A stretch of 64,000 nucleotides of DNA from CAYRNY01 sp964425755 (GTDB lineage: Bacteria; Chloroflexota; Anaerolineae; Aggregatilineales; Aggregatilineaceae), in NCBI GenBank assembly GCA_964425755.1, contig CAYRNY010000016.1, forward strand, positions 62,001 to 126,000. Direction: 5' to 3'. A model generated the notes under the pieces. The model made no database searches, was not told the DNA's origin, and saw nothing but the letters and a program-made list of their open reading frames with translations. Below, one piece after another: positions 33,406 to 42,108 of this stretch. A program made the translations under genes and the position numbers. The number at the start of each line of letters is the position of its first letter. Positions within the stretch are counted from its first letter, which is position 1.

Positions 33406-34212
33406 ATGTCTGACGGCACGGATTGGCAGGTTTCGGACGGCGCGATCACGGCAGCGGCGCGTGTGATCCGCCAGAGCGCCGCCCTGGTCGTGCTGACCGG
33501 GGCCGGCATCTCGAAGGAAAGCGGGATCCCGACATTTCGCGATGCGCAGGAAGGGCTATGGGCGCAGTTCGACCCGACCGAACTCGCCACGCCGCGCGCG
33601 TTCCGGCGCAACCCCAAGCGTGTCTGGGACTGGTACAGCTACCGCCGCACGCTGCTGTCCGAGGCAGAACCAAACCCCGGCCACCGCGCGATCGCGCAGT
33701 TGGAGCACGTGCTGGGGCGCAGCGTACCCGTGATCACGCAGAACGTCGACGGGCTACACCGCAAAGCAGGCAGCACGGATGTCCTGCCCGTGCATGGCGA
33801 CATCACGCGCAACAAGTGCTTTGCCAACTGCCGGGGCAACCCCACGCTGATCGACATCAGCACGCTGGAATGGGACGCCGACGCGGGGCCGCCGCGCTGC
33901 CCGCACTGCGGCGCGTATGTGCGGCCTGACGTGGTCTGGTTCGAGGAGATGCTGCCCCCCGGCCTGCTGGAACGCGCGCTGGCGCTCGCCGCGTCCGCCG
34001 ACGTGATGCTGGTGGTCGGCACGTCGGGCGTGGTGCAGCCCGTCGCCAGCTTTCCTTACGTGGCGCGCGACAACGGCGCGACCGTGATCGAGGTCAACCC
34101 CGACCGCACGCCGATCACCGCGCTGGCACGCTACCACCTCGCGGGGCCGTCCGGCGTAGTGCTGCCGCGCCTGGTCTCCGCGATCGCGCAGGAGGGCGCT
34201 TCGGAATCATGA
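33406..34212 (+). CDS. Sir2-family NAD-dependent protein deacylase, class III-like
   Basis: 268 residues. NAD-binding GAGIS is at residues 32-36, FRDAQEGLW follows, TQNVDGLHRKAG near 111, catalytic His130 in VHGD, and four zinc cysteines (CFANC at 138-142 and CPHC near 166). Tyr77 and Arg80 in WDWYSYRR match the Tyr/Arg pair that lets SIRT5/CobB-type sirtuins bind succinyl and malonyl groups. Start at 33406 with GAGGAG upstream; 54 codons of upstream in-frame sequence are rejected. The stop overlaps the next gene's start (ATGA). Confidence 0.93.
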   Translation: MSDGTDWQVSDGAITAAARVIRQSAALVVLTGAGISKESGIPTFRDAQEGLWAQFDPTELATPRAFRRNPKRVWDWYSYRRTLLSEAEPNPGHRAIAQLEHVLGRSVPVITQNVDGLHRKAGSTDVLPVHGDITRNKCFANCRGNPTLIDISTLEWDADAGPPRCPHCGAYVRPDVVWFEEMLPPGLLERALALAASADVMLVVGTSGVVQPVASFPYVARDNGATVIEVNPDRTPITALARYHLAGPSGVVLPRLVSAIAQEGASES

Positions 34213-35318
34213 TCGCAGCCCATAATCACCGGCGTCGCGTGCTAGTCGTCGTGTGCCTGCTCGCAGGGCTGATCGCGCTGTTGCCCGCCACTGCACGCGC
34301 CCAACCGGACCCACCCCTGCACCGGATCGAGGTCTTCCTGGAGCAGACGCCCGGCACCAACACCGCGCAGATTTATTTCATGGACCCCCTCACCGGCTTG
34401 AGCACAGTCGCGCGGGTGGAAAGCGGGCGCAACTTCGCCCTGTTGGGCGACTATGTGCTGTACGAAAAACTGCGCACCGGGGCCGTGATGCGCGTCAACC
34501 CAGACGGCACGCTGGAACCGCACAGCTTCATCCGCCGCGCGGTGGACACCGTCGCGCTGGACTGGGTGACATCGCCGGACGGGCAGGCGGTCGCGTGGAC
34601 GACGGTCAACGCGGCGGGCGAGTCGGCGGCGTTTATCGCGTGGGCGGACGGAAGCGACCTGCGCCAACTGCCGCTGCTGCCTGAAATGGAAGGCCGCGCG
34701 CTCTACCCGCTGGCGCTGCTGGAAGGGCGCACGCTGTTTTTCTTCGACCTCGCGCACCCGGTCCGCGCGGATGAAACGGCAACCCCTTACGCACTGTATC
34801 ACCATCTGGCAGAATACAGCGTCACGAGCGAGATGATCTTCCCGCTGCCGGGCGAGCCGAACTGCCCCTGCGGTGCCGCGCTGACCTCGGACGGGCGCAT
34901 CCTGGCGCGGCTGGAAGCATCCGGCGGCAGGGGGCCGTTCGCGCTGCACGTGTGGGACCTGCCATCCGGCGCGGATATCGTGATCCCGGCCCCGCAGATC
35001 GCGCTGCGGCAGGCGGGCGACCTGTTGCTGAACGCGAACGGCACGTTCGCCGTGTACAGCGCGGCGACAGGCGTAGACGTGGAAGCGGGGCTGCTGCCGG
35101 AGCAGTACGCGCTGGTGCTGGTCGACGTGGTCGGGCGGACGCAGCAGATCGTGCTGCCGGCAGGACCGGAACGCTTTCGCCCGCTGGCCTTCATCGACAA
35201 GAACAGCGCCCTGCTGCTCACCAACGTGCAAACGGGCGGCACGTACAAACTCGCGTTGAACGATGGCACGCTCTTGCAGGTTTCGGACAGGCGCTATCTC
35301 GGCGCGATCACGCCCTAG
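34209..35318 (+). CDS. secreted protein, probable beta-propeller
   Basis: 369 residues with an N-terminal signal (RRVLVVVCLLAGLIALLPATARAQ). The mature part has repeated TolB/WD-like blades: TAQIYFMDPLTG, VMRVNPDGT, VAWTTVNAAGE, FALHVWDLPSG, YKLALNDGTLLQVSDRRYLG. No catalytic signature. It likely sits outside the membrane as a sensing or binding domain. Its ATG overlaps the sirtuin stop by four bases, so the two are co-translated; its stop codon overlaps that of the convergent GMC gene. Confidence 0.82.
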   Translation: MIAAHNHRRRVLVVVCLLAGLIALLPATARAQPDPPLHRIEVFLEQTPGTNTAQIYFMDPLTGLSTVARVESGRNFALLGDYVLYEKLRTGAVMRVNPDGTLEPHSFIRRAVDTVALDWVTSPDGQAVAWTTVNAAGESAAFIAWADGSDLRQLPLLPEMEGRALYPLALLEGRTLFFFDLAHPVRADETATPYALYHHLAEYSVTSEMIFPLPGEPNCPCGAALTSDGRILARLEASGGRGPFALHVWDLPSGADIVIPAPQIALRQAGDLLLNANGTFAVYSAATGVDVEAGLLPEQYALVLVDVVGRTQQIVLPAGPERFRPLAFIDKNSALLLTNVQTGGTYKLALNDGTLLQVSDRRYLGAITP

Positions 35319-36997
35319 CTGTGCCCGCCGGGGCCGCTGGCTTTTTCAGCACCGGCTTTACCGTCACGCGCGGCAGCAGCGCGCGGCGGAATCTGGCTCA
35401 TGGCGTATTCAGCCAGCGCCGCGATCGTCAGGCTGGGGTTGACGCCCGGATTGGCAGGCATGATCGATCCGTCGACCACGTACAGCCCCGGGTAACCGTG
35501 AACCTCGCAGTTCAGGCTGACCACGCCTTCGCTCGCATCGCGCCCGAACGGTACGCCGCCGAGGATGTGCGCGGTAGTCGGCATGTTGAGCAAGCTCTCG
35601 TGCAGCGGGGCCTGCGCGAACCCATTGGTACGGCGGGCGAAGCGCCGCGCTACCGCGTGCCCGACCGGCACTTCCGCCGTGACCGGGCGCTCCGGGTCCT
35701 GCTCGGTGACCAGGTCGCGCCGGAACGCGGTGAACAGGCTGCGGCCCGGCTTCAAACGCAGGCACGTTTCAGTCGCCTGCATCACCAGCACGATCACGGT
35801 GCGGCGCGCCCAGCCCGGCCCGGCCAGCGCGCGCAAGAAGTCCAGCGGGTGGCGCAGGACCGCCCCGATTATCTTCAGCAGCCGCACCAGCACGCTTGAT
35901 CCGCCCTCGATCATCGGCAGCGCCAGCAGCCGCACGAACGACGACCCGTCGGAATAGCGCACCGGCTCGATCTGCGTCACAGCGTCGGCGCGCGCGATCG
36001 ACGCGATCGCGATTCCCTGCGAGTGATCGGGGTCACCGTCACGGCTGGTGATGCCCAGCAGCGCCTCGCTGTTGGTGCGCACGCACTCGCCCAGGCGCGG
36101 CGAGAGGTCCGGCAGGGTGCGCGTCACGTCGCGGTTGTGGAACAGCAGCCGCAGCGTGCCCAGCGTCCCCGCCGCCAGCACGACGTTACGCGCCCGCACG
36201 CGCTGCGCTCGCCCCCGGCTCCACGCCGTCACGCGCCGGTAGGTGATCGCGTAACGCGCACCGTCCGGCTGTCCGTCCGGCAGCGGGTGGATGTCACGCG
36301 CTGCCACCTCAGGCTGGATCACCGCGCCGTGTCGTTCGGCGAAGTAGAGGTAATTCTTCACCAGCGTGTTCTTCGCGTTGTAACGGCACCCGACCATACA
36401 CCCGCCGCAGTGAATACACCCGGCGCGGGGCGGCCCGTCGCCGCCGAAGTACGGGTCGGGCACGGTTTCGCCGGGACGATCCTCGCCGAAGAATACGCCG
36501 ACCTCGGTCGGGCGGAAGCTGTCGCCCTGTCCCAGTTCGTCGGCGATGGTGCGGATCACGTGGTCGGCGGGCCACAGGCGCGGGGTCGTGGTGACGCCCA
36601 GCATCCGCCGGGCTGTGGCGTAATGCGGTTCGAGCAACGTCTTCCAGTCCGCAAGACGGCGCCAGCCCGGGGCGTCGAACAGGTCGTCAGGCGGGGCCAT
36701 CAGTACGTTGCCGTACACCAGGCTACCCCCGCCGACGCCGCTGCCGTGCAGGACCAGCAGCCCGTTGAAGGTGCTGAACTGCATGATCCCGAAGCAGCGC
36801 AGGGGCGGCAGCCAGAGGAATTTACGCAGGTTCCAGTTGGTGCGGGGGAAGTCCTGGTCGCGGTAACGCCTGCCGCGTTCCAGCACCAGCACGCGGTAGC
36901 CCTTCTCGCTCAGGCGCAGCGCGGAGACACTGCCGCCGAAGCCGGAACCGATGATCACAAAATCGTAGGTTGTGTTGGCGTCTTTGTCTGCGGGCAT
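35315..36997 (-). CDS. GMC-family FAD-dependent oxidoreductase (cholesterol-oxidase-like)
   Basis: 560 residues. FAD dinucleotide motif GSGFGGSVSA at about 17-26 and the ribose-binding VLVLERG; GVGGGSLVYGNVL; a four-cysteine block, GCIHCGGCMVGC, near 195 that resembles a ferredoxin-like cluster site common in this GMC subgroup; VLAAGTLGT; the C-terminal GMC block HILGG, then VVDGSIMPANPGVNPSLTI. Oxidises an alcohol or sterol-like substrate with FAD. There is no clear ribosome site before the ATG at 36997. Confidence 0.92.
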   Translation of the reverse strand: MPADKDANTTYDFVIIGSGFGGSVSALRLSEKGYRVLVLERGRRYRDQDFPRTNWNLRKFLWLPPLRCFGIMQFSTFNGLLVLHGSGVGGGSLVYGNVLMAPPDDLFDAPGWRRLADWKTLLEPHYATARRMLGVTTTPRLWPADHVIRTIADELGQGDSFRPTEVGVFFGEDRPGETVPDPYFGGDGPPRAGCIHCGGCMVGCRYNAKNTLVKNYLYFAERHGAVIQPEVAARDIHPLPDGQPDGARYAITYRRVTAWSRGRAQRVRARNVVLAAGTLGTLRLLFHNRDVTRTLPDLSPRLGECVRTNSEALLGITSRDGDPDHSQGIAIASIARADAVTQIEPVRYSDGSSFVRLLALPMIEGGSSVLVRLLKIIGAVLRHPLDFLRALAGPGWARRTVIVLVMQATETCLRLKPGRSLFTAFRRDLVTEQDPERPVTAEVPVGHAVARRFARRTNGFAQAPLHESLLNMPTTAHILGGVPFGRDASEGVVSLNCEVHGYPGLYVVDGSIMPANPGVNPSLTIAALAEYAMSQIPPRAAAARDGKAGAEKASGPGGHS

Positions 36998-37068
36998 GAT
37001 CGTTGTCGTTGTCGGTTACCGGTCGTTGGTCATTGGCTGCCAGATCGGCGCGGTCGCGCCCGCGCTCA

Positions 37069-37893
37069 CTACGTCACGTTGACGATATACACCTTGCACC
37101 AGGCCAGCGCCGCCGCCAGGTCAGGGGCCGGATCGTCCGCGAAATGCTCCAGCACCGGCGCGAGCAGGTCAGTCGCCGCCGACCCCGGTCCCTGCGCGGC
37201 TAAGGCTTCCGCGCGCTGGTCCGGTGGCAGCGCGAGCAATTGGCGGCAGGCCGCCTCAAACAGCCGCACCATCCAGCGGTAGCCCCACAGCAGCACCCGC
37301 CCGCCCGGTGCCAGGTGCCGCAACGCGTGGTCGCGCAGGCGATTGATCGCGGGCAGGTGGGCCGCGTCGAGCGTGTCCCACGTATCAAGGAAGATCGTAT
37401 CATACGTGGCCGTGACCGGCCCGGACAGGTACGCCATGATATCGCCCATCTGCACGTCCAGCGGGACCGGCAGCGCCGCGTGCAGCGTCGGCGTGACGAT
37501 ATCGCGGATCACGTCGCCGTACTCGATCACGGTGAAGCGCTGCGCCGCCCCAACGCCCCCCGGCGCGGCATACTGCGGGTACACGCCCAGCCCCAGCCCG
37601 CCGATCAGGACATGCCCGAACGACGCTTCGCCGTTGTTGCACATCATGATGTGTTCCTGTGGCGTGTTGGACATCCACAGCACGCCGTCCGGATCGAACA
37701 GCAGCCGCGCGTCGAACGGCGCGGAGAGACGGTACGGGCGGTCGAAGATCATCGCTTCGTGCAGCACGCGGCGCTCGACGCGGTAGCCGCTGGGGTGCTC
37801 GCCCGGCGGCACAAGCGCGATCGACACGCTGGACCATTCGTCATGCCACCGGGTATCGTCAAAATCGGGATCGAAGCCGGTCCACAGGTTCAC
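37069..37893 (-). CDS. spermidine-synthase-like SAM-dependent Rossmann protein
   Basis: 274 residues from the GTG at 37893 (VNLWTGFDP), which has AAGGAG five or six bases upstream. The Rossmann core reads ASFGHVLIGGLGLG, then FTVIEYGDVIRDIV, YDTIFLDTWDT and GGRVLLWGY, the order found in spermidine synthase-like and related methyltransferases. The polyamine-site residues of true spermidine synthases are not recognised, so substrate and reaction stay open. Lies upstream of the GMC gene in the same direction. Confidence 0.75.
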   Translation of the reverse strand: MNLWTGFDPDFDDTRWHDEWSSVSIALVPPGEHPSGYRVERRVLHEAMIFDRPYRLSAPFDARLLFDPDGVLWMSNTPQEHIMMCNNGEASFGHVLIGGLGLGVYPQYAAPGGVGAAQRFTVIEYGDVIRDIVTPTLHAALPVPLDVQMGDIMAYLSGPVTATYDTIFLDTWDTLDAAHLPAINRLRDHALRHLAPGGRVLLWGYRWMVRLFEAACRQLLALPPDQRAEALAAQGPGSAATDLLAPVLEHFADDPAPDLAAALAWCKVYIVNVT

Positions 37894-38156
37894 ACGCGCT
37901 CCTTGCTGTGATGCTTGGTTGTTGGCGGCAGGCACATCGCCCTTCCGGGCGCGAGCAGAGCGCCGCACTTCCGGCAGGCGCTGCCTCCAGTATAAGGGAA
38001 GCACGCCCCGGCAGCTAACAGCACTCCCGCCAGCGCCGAGCGCTCGATTTGCACCCGGCAGCCCGCTTTCGCTGCCCGGCAGCCTTATGCTATAGTTAAG
38101 GCGTTATCAGGGCAACGTTGCCCCAGCATCCGAACCAACACTTGAGGCGCAGCGCA

Positions 38157-39047
38157 GTGAGCGACCAGCACGACACGCCAGATACAGAACAACCCGATTC
38201 GCTGCCGCAGCGGTTGCCCGGGCGCGACCGGGAATCGCAGGCACCGGGTGACAACCCGGGCGAACACACGGCATCCAGCAAAGCCGCGCCCGCACCAAAG
38301 CCCCTTGAACCGGGCGACACAGCGCCGCTTTCTCCGATCCGCCCGACCGTATCGGACGATGACGACGCGCCCTTGCACGCCCCGCTGACGCCACAGCCAC
38401 CGCCCCCCACGCCGTTGGAGCGCCAGCTCACCCCGCGCGAGAGGATGCAACGCGCCGAGGACGCATTGATCAAACTGCGCGAAAAGATGGCGAACCTTGC
38501 GGCGGAGTTCGCGGCAGGCAAACTTAACCAGGCCCAGTTCGACGCGATTTACGCCCGCTACAGCGAGCAACGCGACATCACCGAGCGCCTGCTGGCACGC
38601 GACCCGGAAAGCAAAGCGTGGCGCTCGGTGGTACAGCCGGGACACACGCAGTTTCTCAAACAGCATTACGCCGCGCGCCCGCTGTCTTACGCGATCTACG
38701 ACCAGCGCACGTTTGAACGCATCACGATCACCGGGCACGTGCAACTGCGCCAGCCCCAGGTCGAAGCCGTGCTCAAGCGCCTGAACAGCGTGATCGAACG
38801 GCGGGGCGATCCCGGCCCGGCCCGGCGCGCGCTGGCCGATGGCAAAACCGTGATGTTCGTCCCCGGTGAGTTCGCCACAGCGGTGGTGATCTTCTCGCTG
38901 GAACCCGCCAAGGCGCAGTCCAAGCTGGTCGTCGACATGCACCGCGACTTCGAGCGCGCCAATCACCGCGCGCTTTCCCGCCGCGACTACCAGGTCGCGC
39001 GGATGGTGTTCCCACACCGGGCCTTGTTCGAAACCGGGCCGCTGTAA
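38157..39047 (+). CDS. hypothetical protein with disordered N-terminus
   Basis: 296 residues from the GTG at 38157 (VSDQHDTPD), with GAGG upstream; a TTG at 38118 is a less likely start. Residues 1-95 are Pro/Asp/Glu-rich and probably disordered. Then a charged helix (RERMQRAEDALIKLREKMANLAAEFAAGKLNQAQFDAIYARY), a short-hydrophobic SHOCT-like element, and a compact alpha/beta domain (ITITGHVQLRQPQVEAVLKRLNSV, VMFVPGEFATAVVIFSLEPAKAQ). No signal peptide or helix for the membrane. Family not recognised. Confidence 0.78.
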   Translation: MSDQHDTPDTEQPDSLPQRLPGRDRESQAPGDNPGEHTASSKAAPAPKPLEPGDTAPLSPIRPTVSDDDDAPLHAPLTPQPPPPTPLERQLTPRERMQRAEDALIKLREKMANLAAEFAAGKLNQAQFDAIYARYSEQRDITERLLARDPESKAWRSVVQPGHTQFLKQHYAARPLSYAIYDQRTFERITITGHVQLRQPQVEAVLKRLNSVIERRGDPGPARRALADGKTVMFVPGEFATAVVIFSLEPAKAQSKLVVDMHRDFERANHRALSRRDYQVARMVFPHRALFETGPL

Positions 39048-39080
39048 GCCCGGTAGCGGGCGCGCACGCGAAGATAACCG

Positions 39081-39149
39081 GGGGAGCGCCGCGCGCGCTC
39101 CCTACACGTTACGCTACCGGGGCTGGTTTCGGCAACCAGCCCGCTATAA
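39081..39149. other. two stem-loops between the hypothetical and LysM genes
   Basis: GGGAGCGC/GCGCTCCC and GGGCTGGTT/AACCAGCCC lie in tandem in the 120-bp gap; neither has a T-run. They may end the upstream gene or shape the LysM leader. Confidence 0.35.
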
Positions 39150-39167
39150 ATACGAAAGGTAACCACC

Positions 39168-40808
39168 ATGCGCCAAGTGCTGACGGCATGCCTGCTGATC
39201 GCGCTGCTGCTGCCAGGGACGCTCGCACCGGCTGCCGCGCAAGATGACGGGCGCTGGCTCACGCACGTGGTCCAGCCGGAGGAAAACCTGTTCCGCATCG
39301 CGCTGCGCTATAACCTGACCGTCGAGGCCGTGATGGCGGCCAACGGCCTGCCGGACCCCGATCACGTCATGGTCGGGCAGGCGTTGCTGATCCCGCTGGG
39401 CGACAGCGCCGCGCCCACACCGTCCGCGCCGGTCCGCACGACGGTGCTCGGCGGCTCGGTGATGCATACCATCGCGGCGGGCGAAACAGCGGCCCACATC
39501 GCGGCGCAGTACGGCGTGACACTCGATGCGCTGCTGGCGGCGAACGGGTTGAGCGGCGAGAGCACGCTCCGCGCCGGGCAGACGCTCGTCATCCCGCTGC
39601 GGGCCTCCGACGATCTCGGCCTGATCGGGGTGGCCCCGGTCACCGCCCCGGCCCAGCACGATCCGGGCGCGGCAAGCGGCTTCACGCAGCCGGACCTGGG
39701 CTTGATCGGCGTGGAGAGCATCCCCGTGCCGGTAGCCCCGCGCGATGAGGCTCCCGCGCAAACAGCACAGGAACCGGAAACCTCGCTCATACAGGTCCGG
39801 CCCGGCCCTGTCGCCCCCACGACGGATTCCGCATATGCGCCCGGCCCTGCCCCGGCATGCGAGGAGGGCTGCGACACCGATCGGGAGATGTTCAGGGCAG
39901 CCATGCGCGCCGCCGCCGCCGAGGTGACCGGCGCTAATGACGATCCCGCGCCGCAGCGCGTGGACGATCTCGGCATCCTGGCGGTGGACGCTGCCGCCGC
40001 CGCGCCCAATACCACCGGCGGCGATCCCGCCGTTGCGCCCGCGCGGGAGCCGGACCTGGGGATCATCACGCCGGAGATCGCGCGGCTGCTGGGCGCGGGC
40101 GTGATCGCGCTCAATAACGACAACCTGCGCCGCATATACCTGCGCGGGCTGGCCCAGGGCAACAACCCGCACGCTTTCAGCATGATCGGCGACTGCAACA
40201 GCGAGCCGCCGTTCTTCCTGACGAAGTTCGACCGGGGCGAGTACGATCTCGGCCCGTTCGCGCACCTGCAGCCGGTGATCGATCACTTCGCCGGGTCGTT
40301 CGACCGCAACAGCGCCACCGTGTGGACCGGGAATCACGTCTGGGCGTTGTTCGATGCGACGTGGTCCAACCCTGCCCAGTGCCGGGCCGGTGAAACCCCG
40401 CTGGAATGCGAGTTCCGCATCCAGAAGCCAAGCATCGTGCTGATCCGGCTGGGGACCAACGAGGCCAACAGCCCGCAGATGTTCGAGGAGCACCTGCGGC
40501 GCGTGATCGAATTCGCGCTGGAACGCGGCACGATCCCTGTGCTGGGCACCAAGGCGGACCGCCTGGAAGGTGACGATTCGATCAACGCGATCATCCGGCG
40601 GCTGGCCGATGAATACACGGTCCCGCTGTGGGATTTCAGCAAGGCCGCCGACCAGGTCCCCGCGCGCGGGCTGCTACCGGACAGCTTCCACATGACGTAT
40701 TTCCCGCCGGACTATAGCCAGCCGCTGGCGCTGCAATCCGGGCACGGGATGCAAAACCTCACCGCGCTGCTGGCGCTGGACGCGGTCTGGCGCGCGGTGG
40801 CGCGTTAG
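39168..40808 (+). CDS. secreted protein with two LysM domains and an SGNH-like domain
   Basis: 546 residues. Signal peptide 1-24 (ending APAAAQ), LysM 1 at about 33-77 (THVVQPEENLFRIALRYN), LysM 2 at about 98-144 (HTIAAGETAAHIAAQYGV), then a long linker with four spaced DLG motifs (149, 176, 267, 296). From about 335 an SGNH-hydrolase-like domain begins FSMIGDCNSEPP and has LIRLGTNEAN and DSFHMTYFPP. The block I serine position carries Cys (GDC where GDS is usual). LysM binds peptidoglycan or chitin, so the protein probably sits on the cell envelope. AAAGG precedes the ATG. Confidence 0.88.
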   Translation: MRQVLTACLLIALLLPGTLAPAAAQDDGRWLTHVVQPEENLFRIALRYNLTVEAVMAANGLPDPDHVMVGQALLIPLGDSAAPTPSAPVRTTVLGGSVMHTIAAGETAAHIAAQYGVTLDALLAANGLSGESTLRAGQTLVIPLRASDDLGLIGVAPVTAPAQHDPGAASGFTQPDLGLIGVESIPVPVAPRDEAPAQTAQEPETSLIQVRPGPVAPTTDSAYAPGPAPACEEGCDTDREMFRAAMRAAAAEVTGANDDPAPQRVDDLGILAVDAAAAAPNTTGGDPAVAPAREPDLGIITPEIARLLGAGVIALNNDNLRRIYLRGLAQGNNPHAFSMIGDCNSEPPFFLTKFDRGEYDLGPFAHLQPVIDHFAGSFDRNSATVWTGNHVWALFDATWSNPAQCRAGETPLECEFRIQKPSIVLIRLGTNEANSPQMFEEHLRRVIEFALERGTIPVLGTKADRLEGDDSINAIIRRLADEYTVPLWDFSKAADQVPARGLLPDSFHMTYFPPDYSQPLALQSGHGMQNLTALLALDAVWRAVAR

Positions 40809-40847
40809 GCGGCGGCGACAGGCGATCTTCCGCCATTCAGGAACATG

Positions 40848-40884
40848 CGCGGGGCCGTAAGACGAAATGTCAAGCGGCCCCGCG
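40848..40884. terminator. stem-loop between convergent genes
   Basis: A perfect 10-bp inverted repeat, CGCGGGGCCG (40848-40857) and CGGCCCCGCG (40875-40884), with a 17-base loop and no T-run. Confidence 0.4.
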
Positions 40885-40908
40885 TGGTGTGTGCCTGCTG
40901 GGCGCGGT

Positions 40909-42108
40909 CTACAAGCCACGTGAGGATTGGGCTGCCGGGGCAAATACCCCCGCGCGGCGGTCCTCAAAGCGCTGCGTGAGCACGTAGAACCCGATCAATA
41001 CCACCGTCTCCGAGGTGACGAACAACGCCATCACGCCGGGGCTGACGCGCTCCAGCAGCACGCCCATGATCCAGGGCATCACCGCCGCGCCCACGCTCGC
41101 CAATGCCGTGATCACGCTGGTGGCCTTGCCCGGCGCGCTCTTGAACGTCATCGTCACGATCGCGATCACGGTCGGGAACGGCGGGCCGGAGAACAGGCCG
41201 ATCACCAGCACGGCGATCACCGTCAGCGCGAGATTGCCGGTTCCCAGCGCGAGCACGATCCCGCCCGCGAGCATGCCCCACAGCGACGCGCGCAGCACGT
41301 GGTACGGCGTGAACCGCCCGCCATAGGCCGCACCCAGCACGCGCCCCACCGTCAGCGCAGCCCAATAGGCCGACGTGACCAGCGCCCCGATCTCCTCACC
41401 GGCAGGCGTCGAGCGCGCCACATACGCCGTGATCCAGGCCCCAAGCCCGGCTTCCACACCGACGTACAGCAGCAGGATCGCGCCGAGCAACCACAGCAGC
41501 GGATGGCGGTAACGGAAACTGGCGGTGAGCGCCCCGTTCTCCGACTCCGCCGGCGCGAGCGGGCCAGGAGCCAGCCGCAGCACCAGCGGCACCGGCAGCA
41601 GCACGACCGCGATCCCAACCCAAAACGCCGGGATCGCTGTGCCCGCCTGGTCCAGCGCCAGCCCCGCCACCGCCGGGCCGACGATCGAGCCGGCACCGAA
41701 GAACACGTGTAACAGGTTGAGCACCGGCACGCTGCGGTGTGCAAAGCGCTGTGCGATCAACAGGTTGGTGCTGACATCCAGCGCCCCGAACCCGATCCCG
41801 AAAACGCTCGACGCGAGCGCAGCAAGCCACAGCGAGCGGCTGAGCGCCATCACCAGCGTGCCCAGCGCCCCCATCACGATGCCCACCAGCATCACGGGCC
41901 GCTGGCCGAGCCGGTCGTTCAGCGGCCCCGCGACGATCTGCGCGACCAGCGTGCCGAGATAGCTCGTCGTGACCAGCACCCCAATCGACGCGAGACCGGT
42001 GCCGGTGCGGTCGGCCAGCGTCGGCAGCGCCGGGCCGAGGATCGCCGCCAGCATCCCGATCGCGATGAAGATCAGGAAGGCGACGGCCAACGTCATACGT
42101 TGGTTCAT
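40909..42108 (-). CDS. MFS transporter, probably a sugar permease
   Basis: 399 residues, twelve hydrophobic helices. Motif A is GPLNDRLGQRP near residue 61. It is coupled to the preceding LacI-family regulator by a four-base ATGA overlap (42105-42108), so it is the operon's structural gene. LacI-family repressors mostly sense sugars, which makes a sugar or glycoside the likely cargo; this is inference. Architecture resembles FucP-like and related facilitators. Confidence 0.88.
   Translation of the reverse strand: MNQRMTLAVAFLIFIAIGMLAAILGPALPTLADRTGTGLASIGVLVTTSYLGTLVAQIVAGPLNDRLGQRPVMLVGIVMGALGTLVMALSRSLWLAALASSVFGIGFGALDVSTNLLIAQRFAHRSVPVLNLLHVFFGAGSIVGPAVAGLALDQAGTAIPAFWVGIAVVLLPVPLVLRLAPGPLAPAESENGALTASFRYRHPLLWLLGAILLLYVGVEAGLGAWITAYVARSTPAGEEIGALVTSAYWAALTVGRVLGAAYGGRFTPYHVLRASLWGMLAGGIVLALGTGNLALTVIAVLVIGLFSGPPFPTVIAIVTMTFKSAPGKATSVITALASVGAAVMPWIMGVLLERVSPGVMALFVTSETVVLIGFYVLTQRFEDRRAGVFAPAAQSSRGL

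Noticed and set aside
39144..40493. Long minus-strand frame antisense to the LysM protein
   Set aside because: The plus strand encodes signal peptide, LysM domains and an SGNH-like domain; the antisense product is compositionally biased.
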